From assembly GCA_965261315.1 (NCBI GenBank), contig CBDHDM010000091.1, forward strand, positions 1-64,000: a DNA stretch of 64,000 nucleotides, given 5' to 3'. This stretch comes from Endozoicomonas sp965261315. Its GTDB lineage: Bacteria; Pseudomonadota; Gammaproteobacteria; Pseudomonadales; Endozoicomonadaceae. Under the pieces are notes generated by a model that ran no database searches, was not told the origin of the DNA, and saw nothing but the letters and a program-made list of their open reading frames with translations. The translations under genes were made by a program, and so were the position numbers. Shown piece by piece: positions 26,386-36,296 of this stretch (the stretch's first letter is position 1; each line of letters starts with the position of its first letter).

Positions 26386-26458
26386 TGAATTGGATTAACT
26401 CTTTTGGCATAGTTTGAAAGCAGAATACAATCGGCATTGTATCATCGCGAGCACGCTT

Positions 26459-28000
26459 ATGAATAAGAGCTTACCAGAGTCTCTCTATACAGCAGACCAG
26501 GTTCGGCAGCTGGATCATGTGGCTATCCATCGGGAAGGTATTCCCGGCTTTGAGTTGATGACCAGAGCTGCCCGGGTTGTCATGGCTGCAATTGTCCGCC
26601 GCTGGCCGGAGGCTAAAACCATGCTGGTGCTGTGCGGCGCTGGTAATAATGGTGGGGATGGCTATCTGGTTGCCAGGCAGGCAAAAGAAAAGGGCTGGCG
26701 AGTTTCGGTGATCGCCTTTAAGGATCCGAACCAGCTCTCGGGCGATGCTCTGACTGCCTGGCAGGCCTGCTCTGAGGCTGACGTTGTGATTCGACCCTAC
26801 GATAGCAAGCAGTCGCTGTGCGCTGATGTGGTTGTGGATGCCATGCTGGGTACCGGGCTATCTGGACCTATTCGTGGCGATTATGAAGACGCGGTAAAAC
26901 GCCTTAATCATCTTGAAAGTCCTGTGTGTGCTGTGGATATTCCTTCTGGTCTCTGTGCGGACACAGGTGCTCCATTGGGATGTGCTGTCAAGGCAGAGTT
27001 GACGGTCTCTTTTATTGGTTTGAAACAAGGGCTGATGACGGGGCAAGGCCCTGAGTATTGTGGAGCGCTGGTTTTTAATAATCTGAGAGTACCTGATTCG
27101 GTTTATCAATCGGTTACTTCTGGCTGTCTGCGAATCACCCCGGAGCAGTTTCAGGGATGGCTTGCTCCAAGAAGCCGGACGGCTAATAAAGGCGATTTTG
27201 GGCATGTGCTGCTGATTGGTGGTAACAAAGGAATGCCCGGGGCGATTATCATGGTGGCTGAATCCGCCATCCATTGTGGAGCAGGCCGTGTCACTGTCGT
27301 CACCAGGAAACGGCACCTGACGGCACTGGCCGTTCGCTGTCCAGAGGTGATGGGGACCTCTGTAAAACGTCGCTCAGGCCTGGGTTCACTGACTGAAGGA
27401 AAGAATGTCATTGTTATTGGGCCTGGCCTGGGCAGTGATGACTGGGCACTAAAACTCTTAAAGGATGCACTGGCTACAGAATGTCCAGTCGTACTTGATG
27501 CTGATGCCCTGAATCTTTTATCGGATCATCCACAATTGCTAAAGGGGCGAAAGTCTCCGATGATTTTCACGCCGCATCCTGGGGAATTGGCTCGCTTATC
27601 CGGGCTTGATGTGCCCACGATTCAGAAAAATCGATTTGCAGCACTGGCCGACAGTCATGGACAATTAGCCGCTCTTCTTGGAGAGAAAGGGAGTGATCGG
27701 CAAGCGGATATTGCCCTGTTATTAAAAGGGGCTGGCACTCTGATTTTCGATGGCCAAAACACGGCACTGTGCTCTGAGGGGAATCCTGGTATGGCCGTGG
27801 CAGGGATGGGAGATGTGCTCAGTGGTGTGATTGGTGCACTGCTTGCACAAGGGCTGGAACCTTTCAAGGCCGCCCAAATGGCGACCTGGCTGCATGCCTC
27901 GGCGGCAGATGAGCTGGTTGCTGGTCAAGGCGAAACGGGTTTACGGGCGACCGAGCTGATCCCGGTCATTAGACAACGACTGAATTTTATAATTGGTTAA
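26459..28000 (+). CDS. nnr: bifunctional NAD(P)H-hydrate repair enzyme (epimerase/dehydratase)
   Basis: Nnr repairs damaged NAD(P)H hydrates. I use ATG 26459 (513 residues); an earlier TTG at 26414 lacks support. The N-terminal YjeF epimerase domain (about 1-215) has LCGAGNNGGDGYLVAR and VVDAMLGTGLSGP. The C-terminal dehydratase domain (about 225-510) has the ribokinase-like motifs VIGPGLGSDDW, DADALNLL, FTPHPGE and NPGMAVAGMGDVLSGV. It heads the conserved nnr-tsaE-amiB-mutL run. Confidence 0.96.
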   Translation: MNKSLPESLYTADQVRQLDHVAIHREGIPGFELMTRAARVVMAAIVRRWPEAKTMLVLCGAGNNGGDGYLVARQAKEKGWRVSVIAFKDPNQLSGDALTAWQACSEADVVIRPYDSKQSLCADVVVDAMLGTGLSGPIRGDYEDAVKRLNHLESPVCAVDIPSGLCADTGAPLGCAVKAELTVSFIGLKQGLMTGQGPEYCGALVFNNLRVPDSVYQSVTSGCLRITPEQFQGWLAPRSRTANKGDFGHVLLIGGNKGMPGAIIMVAESAIHCGAGRVTVVTRKRHLTALAVRCPEVMGTSVKRRSGLGSLTEGKNVIVIGPGLGSDDWALKLLKDALATECPVVLDADALNLLSDHPQLLKGRKSPMIFTPHPGELARLSGLDVPTIQKNRFAALADSHGQLAALLGEKGSDRQADIALLLKGAGTLIFDGQNTALCSEGNPGMAVAGMGDVLSGVIGALLAQGLEPFKAAQMATWLHASAADELVAGQGETGLRATELIPVIRQRLNFIIG

Positions 28001-28075
28001 TTAGAAGCCAGGCTTTTGCCGCGAAAAACTTTTCTTCGTTTTGGGCACTGGTGACTGGCGGTGATGGAAAGGCTT

Positions 28076-28573
28076 ATGCAAGGCAGATATGAACTGCTGA
28101 TAGAAAATGAAGAGGCCATGGTGGCACTGGGGGGGCATCTGGCAGAAGCGCTGGGTGACCAGGGTATTGTTTTTCTGCACGGTGATCTTGGGGCGGGGAA
28201 AACCACGTTCTGTCGTGGCGTGCTTCGACACCTGGGGCATCAGGGGGCAGTGAAAAGTCCTACTTATACACTGGTCGAACCTTACGAAGTGTATGGCCAC
28301 AAGGTTTATCATTTCGACCTTTATCGTCTCGCTGACCCGGAAGAACTGGAGTTTATTGGCGGTCGGGACTACTTCAGTGAAGCGGCACTCTGTCTGGTTG
28401 AGTGGCCATCCCGCGGACAGGGCGAGCTGCCTGAAGCTGATTTGGAAATCACCTTTGCCTATCATGTTTTTAACAAGAGTGATCTGCCTGGAAGGAAAGC
28501 GACTATCGTCGCAGGTACTGATGCAGGGAATAAAGCGCTGAAAATAATAAGAGCGCTGCAGGAGGGTGGATGA
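28076..28573 (+). CDS. tsaE: tRNA threonylcarbamoyladenosine biosynthesis ATPase TsaE
   Basis: TsaE is the small ATPase of the TsaBDE complex that makes t6A37 in ANN-decoding tRNAs. The 165-residue protein has Walker A GDLGAGKTTFCRG, the VKSPTYTLVEPY segment and YHFDLYRLADPEELEF, all diagnostic. I prefer ATG 28076, with GGAAAGG just upstream, over ATG 28064 or GTG 28061; the difference is four or five residues. Its stop overlaps the amiB start (ATGA), so translation is coupled. Confidence 0.96.
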   Translation: MQGRYELLIENEEAMVALGGHLAEALGDQGIVFLHGDLGAGKTTFCRGVLRHLGHQGAVKSPTYTLVEPYEVYGHKVYHFDLYRLADPEELEFIGGRDYFSEAALCLVEWPSRGQGELPEADLEITFAYHVFNKSDLPGRKATIVAGTDAGNKALKIIRALQEGG

Positions 28574-30048
28574 GCCAGAGGACAGGGATTGTTCGCCGAA
28601 TTCTGAAAACACTATCAGCAATATTTACCGGTAAGAAAGCCTCCGCTGCTTTGTATGAAGAGCAGGCAAGGGAAGGTCGTGTTGAACCAGTATTTGCAGA
28701 TAACAGGCGGCGATTTGTAAAACAGCTTGGTATTCTGGTGGTTGGGTTTTCTGTTCTCAAAGCCCAGGTAGCTGAAGCGGTCTATAAACTGATTAAAAAT
28801 GTCAGACTCTGGCGGTCGCCGGATAAAACACGTCTGGTGTTTGATGTTTCTGATGCGGTCGAACATAACAAGTTTCATCTGAGTAATCCCAGTCGACTGG
28901 TTATTGACGTCGATGGCGCAAGGCTCAGCGGTACATTCAGCGGTTTGCAGCTGAAGGGAACCCCCATTCAAAAAATCCGGCATGGTTCCCGTAACCAGAA
29001 TGATCTGCGTATTGTGCTGGATCTCAGCGAGAAAGTGGCCAGTGAAAGCTTTCTGTTAAAGCCTAATGCCACTTATGGTCACCGTCTGGTGGTTGATCTG
29101 TTTGACGATGAGAGCAGAAAACCAAAGCCCGTTGTAAAACAGAAACCTGTGGGTTTCCGGGATATTGTCGTAGCCATTGATGCGGGGCATGGTGGCGAAG
29201 ACCCTGGGGCCATTGCCTATGGTGGCGGTTATGAAAAGCATGTGACGCTGGCGATTGCCAAAGAGCTTGCTGCTTTGCTAAGCAGGGAGAAGGGCTTCCG
29301 GCCAGTGCTGGTTCGTACTGGCGACTATTACATTGACCTGCGCCGACGTACCCAGATTGCCAGAGACAGTAAAGCCGATCTGTTTATCTCCATTCATGCG
29401 GATGGATTTAAAGATCGCAGGGCCAAGGGTGCCTCTGTTTTTGCTCTTTCCCGCAGTGGTGCAACTTCGGAAACCGCCCGCTGGTTGGCCCAGAAGGAAA
29501 ATGCATCGGATCAGATTGGTGGTGAAGGTGGTATTTCCCTGGGAGATAAAGATGATGTTCTGGCGGGGGTACTGTTGGACCTGTCGATGACCTCAACACT
29601 TTCGTCCAGCCTTGAAGTGGGTAATAAAGTACTGGCCAATATGGGCGGAATTAACCAGCTTCATAAAAAACAGGTGGAACAGGCCGGTTTTGTGGTGCTG
29701 AAGTCTCCGGATATTCCATCGATCCTGGTAGAGACCGGGTTTATTACCAACCCTGAAGAAGCCCGCAAGTTGAAGAGTCGCAGCCACCAGAAAACGGTAG
29801 CTAAGGCAATTTTTAACGGTGCCAAAAGCTGGTTTTACAAAAAGCCGCCGCCGGACACACTGGTTGCCAAGTGGAAACAGGATGGTACCCTTAAAGCCCG
29901 CCCATCACGGTATGTGATTAAGCCGGGTGATACCTTGTCAGAGATTGCTGATCAGTTTGATATCAGCATGAATGACCTGCGGAGAGTTAACCGGCTATCA
30001 AGCGCCAACAATATCCGTGTCGGTCAGGTGCTGGTAATTCCCAATTAA
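28570..30048 (+). CDS. amiB: N-acetylmuramoyl-L-alanine amidase with AMIN and LysM domains
   Basis: A periplasmic cell-division amidase that splits septal peptidoglycan, 492 residues. After a 45-residue cytoplasmic-like extension there is a Tat-type export signal (RRRFVKQLGILVVGF, about residues 47-61). An AMIN domain follows (about 75-180), then an Amidase_3 zinc domain with DAGHGGEDPGA, HADGF and the catalytic Glu in LVETGFITN. A C-terminal LysM repeat (YVIKPGDTLSEIADQF...RVGQVLVIPN) completes it. EnvC/NlpD-type activators would be needed. It is coupled to tsaE by ATGA overlap and followed by mutL 36 bp later. Confidence 0.95.
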   Translation: MSQRTGIVRRILKTLSAIFTGKKASAALYEEQAREGRVEPVFADNRRRFVKQLGILVVGFSVLKAQVAEAVYKLIKNVRLWRSPDKTRLVFDVSDAVEHNKFHLSNPSRLVIDVDGARLSGTFSGLQLKGTPIQKIRHGSRNQNDLRIVLDLSEKVASESFLLKPNATYGHRLVVDLFDDESRKPKPVVKQKPVGFRDIVVAIDAGHGGEDPGAIAYGGGYEKHVTLAIAKELAALLSREKGFRPVLVRTGDYYIDLRRRTQIARDSKADLFISIHADGFKDRRAKGASVFALSRSGATSETARWLAQKENASDQIGGEGGISLGDKDDVLAGVLLDLSMTSTLSSSLEVGNKVLANMGGINQLHKKQVEQAGFVVLKSPDIPSILVETGFITNPEEARKLKSRSHQKTVAKAIFNGAKSWFYKKPPPDTLVAKWKQDGTLKARPSRYVIKPGDTLSEIADQFDISMNDLRRVNRLSSANNIRVGQVLVIPN

Positions 30049-30084
30049 TATTGAAAAGATTTAGCGACAGAGTAACAAAACGTT

Positions 30085-32046
30085 ATGAAGCCCATCCGCC
30101 TCCTTGATAATCGACTGGCTAACCAGATTGCTGCTGGTGAGGTGGTGGAGCGTCCTGCCTCTGTGGTGAAGGAACTGTTGGAAAACAGTATTGATGCGGG
30201 TGCGAAACGCCTGACCGTGGAGGTAGAAAACGGTGGTGTTAAGCTGATTCGTATCCGTGATGATGGCTATGGTATTCCTAAGGATGAGTTGGCTCTGGCG
30301 CTTTCTCGCCATGCAACCAGCAAGATCTCTGAGCTGGAAGATCTGGAAGGAGTGGCGACTCTCGGGTTCCGTGGTGAGGCTCTGGCTTCTATCAGCTCTG
30401 TTTCCAGACTTACATTGACGTCTAATGTTGAAGAACAGGAATCTGGCTGGCAGGCAAGGGTTGAAGGCCGGGATATGGAGGCTCAGGTGATGCCTGCGCC
30501 TCATCCAGTGGGTACAACCATCGAAGTTAAAGACCTGTTTTTTAATACCCCGGCCCGGCGTAAGTTCCTGCGCACCGAAAAGACTGAATTTTCTCACCTC
30601 GAAGAAGTGGTTAAACGTCTGGCGCTATCCCGCTTTGATGTAGGGTTCACGCTTCGTCATAACCAGCGCAGTATTCATCAGTTGCGTCCTGCATCGACTC
30701 AGGCAGAGAAAGATCGTCGTGTTGCAGCGCTGTGTGGCCCCAAATTTATTGAAAATGCGGTGATCATTGATGTCGAGGTCTCAGGTTTAAAACTGTACGG
30801 CTGGGTAGGGTTGCCAACCTTTTCCAGGTCCAGTGCAGACCTGCAGTATTTTTTTGTTAACGGTCGGGTTATCCGGGATAAACTGGTAGGACATGCGGTT
30901 CGGCAGGCGTATCGTGATGTGCTGTATGGTGGCCGACATCCAACGTTTGTTCTTTATCTGGAACTTGACCCCGCGCTGGTGGATGTCAATGTTCACCCAA
31001 CCAAGCATGAAGTTCGCTTTCGGGATGGCAGAACCGTTCATAACTTTCTGTTCAGTACGCTGAACCGTGCGCTTGGTGAAGTTCGCCCTGAAGATCAGCT
31101 TCTGCCCACGACGCTGACCCACCCTCCACAACCTCAGACTTCTGGCATTGATGCCGGTGAGTTTCAGGGGCAGGAAACTATACGACTCTCATCATCACCG
31201 GCCAGTAGCTCTGGCGGTTTCTCCGGTGGAAACAACGGTGCTGGTTTCAGTGATCGACGCTCATCTTCATCTGAAGCGCCTTCGCAGGGGCAGGTTAAAC
31301 GCCAGATAGAAGCTTATAGTCAGCTATACGCAACAGCGGCCGAACCTGTTGCGTCTGGCAATGGTATTGCTTCTGCTATGGGTGATGATTCTGTTCAGGA
31401 AGTGGTGACTCAATTTTCTGCTCAGCCAGCTCCAGAGAGTCTCCCGGAGAATGATTCGCTGACACCACCATTAGGCTATGCCATTGCTCAACTGAAAGGG
31501 ATTTATATTCTGTCAGAAAATGATCAGGGTATGATTCTGGTGGATATGCATGCGGCTCATGAGCGGATTACCTATGAGCGTATGAAGCAGTCCTATCAGG
31601 AGCAGGGTATTCGTGCCCAGCCGCTGCTGGTGCCCAAATCCGTATCGGTCAGTGAACGAGAGGCAGACTGTGCAGAAGAGCACAGTGACTACTTCTCCCG
31701 TTTAGGCCTGACATTGGAAAGGATGGGGCCGGAAACTTTACTGGTTCGCCAGATTCCGGTGATGCTGCAGAATGCCGATGTGGAAAAATTATTGAGGGAT
31801 GTACTTTCGGATTTGATGCAGCATGGCACCAGCGATCGCATTGAAGCTCATATTAATGAAATACTGGCGACTATGGCGTGTCATGGCTCTGTGCGTGCTA
31901 ACAGAAAGCTGTCTATTGAGGAGATGAACGCCCTGCTTCGGGATATGGAGCATACCGAGCGCAGCGGGCAATGTAACCACGGTCGTCCAACCTGGACCAT
32001 GCTGTCTATGGACCAATTAGATAAGTTGTTTTTGAGGGGGCGTTAG
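30085..32046 (+). CDS. mutL: DNA mismatch repair protein MutL
   Basis: MutL links mismatch recognition by MutS to MutH or endonuclease steps. The 653-residue protein has the GHKL ATPase motifs: ENSIDAGAKRL, RDDGYGIPKDEL, TLGFRGEALASISSVS and FFNTPARRKFL. A long polar linker (about 340-460) leads to the C-terminal dimerisation domain (GYAIAQLKGIYILSEND, ACHGSVRANRKLS). The endonuclease motif DQHAAHE(X)2E is represented by VDMHAAHERITYE, typical of MutH-type gammaproteobacterial MutL without nuclease function. Normally miaA and hfq follow; here the run is broken by transposase debris. Confidence 0.97.
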   Translation: MKPIRLLDNRLANQIAAGEVVERPASVVKELLENSIDAGAKRLTVEVENGGVKLIRIRDDGYGIPKDELALALSRHATSKISELEDLEGVATLGFRGEALASISSVSRLTLTSNVEEQESGWQARVEGRDMEAQVMPAPHPVGTTIEVKDLFFNTPARRKFLRTEKTEFSHLEEVVKRLALSRFDVGFTLRHNQRSIHQLRPASTQAEKDRRVAALCGPKFIENAVIIDVEVSGLKLYGWVGLPTFSRSSADLQYFFVNGRVIRDKLVGHAVRQAYRDVLYGGRHPTFVLYLELDPALVDVNVHPTKHEVRFRDGRTVHNFLFSTLNRALGEVRPEDQLLPTTLTHPPQPQTSGIDAGEFQGQETIRLSSSPASSSGGFSGGNNGAGFSDRRSSSSEAPSQGQVKRQIEAYSQLYATAAEPVASGNGIASAMGDDSVQEVVTQFSAQPAPESLPENDSLTPPLGYAIAQLKGIYILSENDQGMILVDMHAAHERITYERMKQSYQEQGIRAQPLLVPKSVSVSEREADCAEEHSDYFSRLGLTLERMGPETLLVRQIPVMLQNADVEKLLRDVLSDLMQHGTSDRIEAHINEILATMACHGSVRANRKLSIEEMNALLRDMEHTERSGQCNHGRPTWTMLSMDQLDKLFLRGR

Positions 32047-32210
32047 GTGGCGTGGTCAGCAATTCCCGATAACTATGCGTCTTAAGTCGTATAGCTTTAT
32101 ATTAACCAAGCATACTATTTATGGATGAACCAACCCGCTCCGTATTAAGGCAGAGTTCCAGATTACTTTGCAGACACACTGAACACTGAAAACACAAGAA
32201 TACTGAGAGT
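32047..32210. other. short interval after mutL without a gene
   Basis: No open frame or clear terminator is visible between the mutL stop and the transposase remnant. In related genomes miaA would often begin here. Confidence 0.4.
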
Positions 32211-32893
32211 CTATGTTGTATCCAGCATAAGCGTTTTCAGGCGGATACTCTTTCCTGCGATTATTGCTGTTAACCGTTCAGTATGAGATTTATTGATGGG
32301 GACACCATTGACGAACCGGAACCAGTGTCGATTGCCGTCTTCGTCGGTATACCCATGACGAACTACTTTATCCACTGCGTCATAAAGTGATACGTGACTG
32401 GCGTCCTTCGCAACCATGATGAAGCTGTAGTTGTAGGATTTAACCAGCTTTATCGTGGGCCCATCGGAGTACAAATCATCAAAATTCAGCACCAGTTTCA
32501 GGTGCGGGTGCGGGTGCTCTCTGGCAATGTTCGCCAGAAGTCTTTTGAGAGCGGTTTGCTCTCAGTCGTTTTTTGAGGCATCTACCTGTTGAATTATGGG
32601 TTCCATCAATAGGGGCGAGATAGCCTTCCTCAAAATACTCAAATTGTTTGAGCCGCCCGGAGCGCTGAACATAGGCAAACAGGGTCGTGAAAAACTTCCT
32701 CAAATATCGGGTTTCAATGGGATCGAGCAGTTCACGAAGGCGAGAGTCACTGGGGACTTTCTCAACGGCATAAAGGGCTTTCAGGTTATGGAGCTTATCA
32801 GCATCATTCAGGCAGTCCTGGTCAAACTTAAGCAACGATGGATATTTCAGGTGCATGACGGCAAGGCCGCACATGACAGCATCATGCAGAGAA
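32211..32893 (-). pseudogene. degenerate DDE transposase with internal deletion
   Basis: Two minus-strand pieces belong to one transposase. The N-terminal part (up to about 32890) reads SLHDAVMCGLAVMHLKYPSLL and GYLAPIDGTH, with the first catalytic Asp in IDGT. Directly after it the product resumes in another frame with EQTALKRLLANIAREHPH, then LKLVLNFDDLYSDGP and an IMVAKD segment with the second Asp region. A stretch between them and the true C-terminus are missing. It resembles the transposases with ADGT...HPHLK...D.L...P architecture common in marine gammaproteobacteria. It is certainly inactive. Confidence 0.75.
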
Positions 32894-33289
32894 AACTATA
32901 ACCCTGAAGCCAGTAAGGGTCTGAAAGTCTACTCGCTGATTCACTTTGCCATTCTTGTATTGGCAACAACGGTATTTATGGCCATCAGCCACAACACGCC
33001 CTATGGCTTCAATACACTATGGACGATAGTTCTTGCGTTGAACCTGATATGCATTGGCTGGTTGCTGGAAAAAAACACAGGATTAATCGTCGTTGAAGCC
33101 ATCCGCTTTGTGCTTTCCGGAGCAACCATCTTTGTATCCAATGGAATATGGATTGACCTGATACCAGGCTGGACCTGGCAATTTATTATTGCCAGCGGAG
33201 CGGTGTCACTGATTGTTCTTCAGACCAGTGGTATCGGAAAACCTGATAGCTATCGAGAAGGCAGTACAGCCAGAGCAGCAGGCTCATAA
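32894..33289 (+). pseudogene. 3' part of a sterol desaturase/alkylglycerol monooxygenase-family gene
   Basis: Just past the transposase remnant a frame opens without its own start: NYNPEASKGLKVYSLIHF, then four hydrophobic segments (AILVLATTVFMAI, LWTIVLALNLICIGWLLE, VVEAIRFVLSG, WQFIIASGAVSLIVL). This matches the C-terminal membrane part that follows the di-iron fatty-acid-hydroxylase core in bacterial sterol desaturase-family proteins. The N-terminal catalytic His clusters are absent. The gene was probably truncated by the transposon. Its end overlaps the convergent gene at 33284 by 6 nt. Confidence 0.55.
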
Positions 33290-33988
33290 CTGGCGATTCT
33301 GTCCATAAAGTCGGTATGCCTCCAGAGCCAACGCCTCATCCACCAGCATCTTCTCAAATTGCTTCAGCTCCCCAGCCAGCGGGGAGGAAGACTTGGGGGT
33401 CTGTAACTCAATTTTCAACTCATTTTCATGAATAATCGATAACTTCAGATCGTGAACGGCATCAATATACGCCTCATTGGCCTGCATAAAGTCACTGGTC
33501 GCTTCTGCGGCAACACAGTCTTTCAGACAGTCAACAACCCGGGCGCGACCTGCTGTAACCTTTGATTGGCCTCTACCCTCCAGAAGATCCAGCCAGAGTT
33601 GTGACTGCTCACAATCCAGCTGCAGCTTTCGTAACCCCTGATCATTTACCCCTTCAGCTTTACTTTCTCCCAGACGCTGCCAGGCAGCCTGATTCTTCTG
33701 CTGAACCAGCGCAATCATCGTTCCAATTCTTTTCTGCTTATGAATGGGTTTGAGACGGGAGATCATCTTGTAGACGGAGACTGGCAGGAAATTTTTAATT
33801 CTCGTTCGAAGGCTCTTGCTATTGATTTTCAGGCTCTCGTGAGAAGAAGGTTCTGCCAATATAACGCTTCGATTTTTAAGGATTTTTCTCAGCTCTTTAA
33901 CGATTTTCTTGTCTTCACTGACGGCAGCCGGTTCTAACTGTGGACTGATTTTTATTCGACTACCACCAGAAGGGTCTGGGTCGCTCAT
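33284..33988 (-). CDS. hypothetical helical protein
   Basis: A 234-residue, Lys/Glu-rich soluble protein with no signal peptide or membrane segment. It starts MSDPDPSGGSRIKISPQ; most of the remainder is predicted helix by composition (KKIVKELRKILKN, QQKNQAAWQRLGESKAEG, ELKQFEKMLVDEALALEAYRL). I recognise no family. It lies between a truncated gene and the TVP38/oxidoreductase gene, on the same strand as the latter with a 38-bp gap. Confidence 0.55.
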   Translation of the reverse strand: MSDPDPSGGSRIKISPQLEPAAVSEDKKIVKELRKILKNRSVILAEPSSHESLKINSKSLRTRIKNFLPVSVYKMISRLKPIHKQKRIGTMIALVQQKNQAAWQRLGESKAEGVNDQGLRKLQLDCEQSQLWLDLLEGRGQSKVTAGRARVVDCLKDCVAAEATSDFMQANEAYIDAVHDLKLSIIHENELKIELQTPKSSSPLAGELKQFEKMLVDEALALEAYRLYGQNRQL

Positions 33989-34026
33989 TCAACATCCGTA
34001 TGTTTACTATGACCCTTTAAGAATAG

Positions 34027-36165
34027 TCAATGGCGCATCCATGCATGATATTTTTCAACAAGCGATAAGACTCCCTGTGGCGCATGGGCTTTCTTCCACT
34101 CTCCAGCAGCGTACTTGTTGGCCTCGCTCAATGTTGGATAGATATGAATGGTTCCCAGGATTTTGTTCAGCCCCAGACCATGCTTCATGGCACTGATATA
34201 CTCTGCAATCAACTCCCCTGCATGGTAACCCACGATGGTTACACCCAGAATTTTATCCTTCCCGGGCACCGTCAGCACTTTCACAAAGCCCCGGGCTTCT
34301 TCATCGGCGATGGCTCGATCCAGGTCATCCATACCATATTTGGTAACTTCATAAGCGACACCCTGTTCCTGAGCTTCCTGTTCATTCAGGCCAACTCTCG
34401 CTAATTCCGGATCAGTAAATGTGCACCAGGGAATCACCGAGTAATCCACCTTAAACTTCTTAAAGCGACCAAACAGAGCATTCACCGCACAATACCAAGC
34501 CTGATGCGCTGCAGTATGGGTAAACAGGTAAGGCCCGGCAACATCACCACAGGCATAGATATTGGGGTAACGGGTTTGCATATAGTCATTAACATCAATG
34601 GTTCCCCGTTCAGTCAACTCAATACCCAGAGCTTCTAACCCGAGGCTCTCAGTATTGGCTCTACGGCCCGTCGCAAAAAGTGCCACATCAAAGTCAATCT
34701 CAACCTTCTGACCTTTAAAGCCCGCTTCCAGAAACTGACGCTCTTCTCCTGTATGCGGATCCAATACTTTCTGGAAAACTCTGGCTTCATGCTTGAGCCG
34801 CAAATCCACCCCGTCACGAATAAACTGCTCCATCACCAGTTGAGAAACGTCTTCATCCTCACGATGCAGCAATCGAGTACCATGATCGACCTGAATCACC
34901 TGCACCCCCAGGCGGCAAAATGCCTGAGTCAGCTCACAGCCAATGGGGCCACCACCGATAACCAGCATCCTGCCCGGCTTCTTCCGCAACCCCCAGATAG
35001 TATCCGATGTGTAATATTCAATGCTCTCAAGACCTGCCAACGGTGGAACGTAAGGGCGACCACCGCTGGCAATGATAATATTTCTGGAAGTCATTCTCTT
35101 GCCAGCCACCTCAACTTCCCAGGGACTGATCAGCTGAGCAGAGCCGTTGATACAGTTAACACCCAGGCCGGAGTATCGTTCAACAGAGTCATGGGGCTCA
35201 ACCTTGCGAATGACTGACTGAACCCTTTCCATTACTGTGGTGAAGTTGACCTGACCCGATACATCATCAATACCAAACTCATTTGCCCGCTTCAGGTAAT
35301 GGGCCATTTTGGCAGAACGAATCAGTGCTTTACTGGGAACACAGCCGGTATTCAGGCAATCTCCACCCATTTTGTGTTTTTCAATCAGTGAAACTCTGGC
35401 CTTCACTGCCGCAGCAATATAACTGCTGACCAGCCCAGCGGAACCGGCGCCAATCACGGTTAGATTATTATCAAACTGTTGTGGCCGGTCATAGCTGCTG
35501 TACAGGCGACAGCGCCGGAGCCACTCCATCAATATTCTGGCAATCCAGGGAAAGATACCCAACAGAACGAAAGAGGTAATCAATGGTGGTGTTAAAACCC
35601 CTTTAAGAGAGAGCTCTTCCACCAACCCGAGCTGGACACCAGCATTCACGTAAACCGCAGTGCCTGGCAACATCCCCAGCTGACTCACCCAGCTGAAAGC
35701 CCATACCCGCATGGAAGTCAGCCCCATCACCAGATTGATCACAAAGAAAGGTACGGCAGGAATCAGCCTGAGGGTAAGGAGGTAAAAGGCTCCATCCTTT
35801 TGTACGCCTTTGTTAATGGTATCCAGATAGCCTGAAAACTTCTTCTCAACCCAATCTTTTAACAGGGTACGGGAGAAAAGAAAGGCCAGTGTAGCCCCTG
35901 AAGTACTGGCAAAAGAGACAATCAAGAGTCCGGGAAGCAATCCGAAAATAGCACCGGCAACAACGGTCAACACAGCGGCTCCCGGCAACGATAAACCGGT
36001 GACGGCAACATAAATAGAAAAAAATACCGCAGCAGTCAGCGTCGGATCATCACTGTAGAGCCCCTGGAAAAAGTCCCGGGTGAGATATTGCTGACCGTCC
36101 AGGGTATAAAAAGCACCGATCGCCATGGCAATAACTGCCAGTAACAGCCATTTTTTCTTATTCAT
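34027..36165 (-). CDS. TVP38/TMEM64-type membrane domain fused to FAD-dependent disulfide oxidoreductase
   Basis: From ATG 36165 (GGAAGG 7 nt upstream) the product has 712 residues. Residues about 1-230 form a DedA/TVP38-like membrane domain (GLSLPGAAVLTVVAGAIFG; LRLIPAVPFFVINLVMGLT). Residues about 235-712 form a dihydrolipoamide dehydrogenase/mercuric reductase-type flavoprotein: FAD loop VIGAGSAGLVSS, redox CLNTGCVPSKAL, NAD site VIGGGPIGCEL, FATGRRANT and a C-terminal dimer domain (HIYPTLSEA). Such fusions are widespread in proteobacteria; the substrate is unknown. It lacks the mercury-binding C-terminal Cys pair, so mercury reduction is unlikely. Confidence 0.88.
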   Translation of the reverse strand: MNKKKWLLLAVIAMAIGAFYTLDGQQYLTRDFFQGLYSDDPTLTAAVFFSIYVAVTGLSLPGAAVLTVVAGAIFGLLPGLLIVSFASTSGATLAFLFSRTLLKDWVEKKFSGYLDTINKGVQKDGAFYLLTLRLIPAVPFFVINLVMGLTSMRVWAFSWVSQLGMLPGTAVYVNAGVQLGLVEELSLKGVLTPPLITSFVLLGIFPWIARILMEWLRRCRLYSSYDRPQQFDNNLTVIGAGSAGLVSSYIAAAVKARVSLIEKHKMGGDCLNTGCVPSKALIRSAKMAHYLKRANEFGIDDVSGQVNFTTVMERVQSVIRKVEPHDSVERYSGLGVNCINGSAQLISPWEVEVAGKRMTSRNIIIASGGRPYVPPLAGLESIEYYTSDTIWGLRKKPGRMLVIGGGPIGCELTQAFCRLGVQVIQVDHGTRLLHREDEDVSQLVMEQFIRDGVDLRLKHEARVFQKVLDPHTGEERQFLEAGFKGQKVEIDFDVALFATGRRANTESLGLEALGIELTERGTIDVNDYMQTRYPNIYACGDVAGPYLFTHTAAHQAWYCAVNALFGRFKKFKVDYSVIPWCTFTDPELARVGLNEQEAQEQGVAYEVTKYGMDDLDRAIADEEARGFVKVLTVPGKDKILGVTIVGYHAGELIAEYISAMKHGLGLNKILGTIHIYPTLSEANKYAAGEWKKAHAPQGVLSLVEKYHAWMRH

Positions 36166-36296
36166 AATGCCTTCCAGTAGCAAACAATCCGAGCGAATTC
36201 ATAAGCGCTTTACCGTATAATGCCACCCATACTGTCAAATTAGAAACTGGGGTTGATTTCATCAACCTCAACGCCGGTTTAAAAGGACAATAGCGA

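Noticed and set aside
34027..36165. mercuric reductase
   Set aside because: The flavoprotein half resembles MerA, but the C-terminal vicinal Cys pair is missing and the N-terminus is a TVP38-type membrane domain; no mer genes are nearby.
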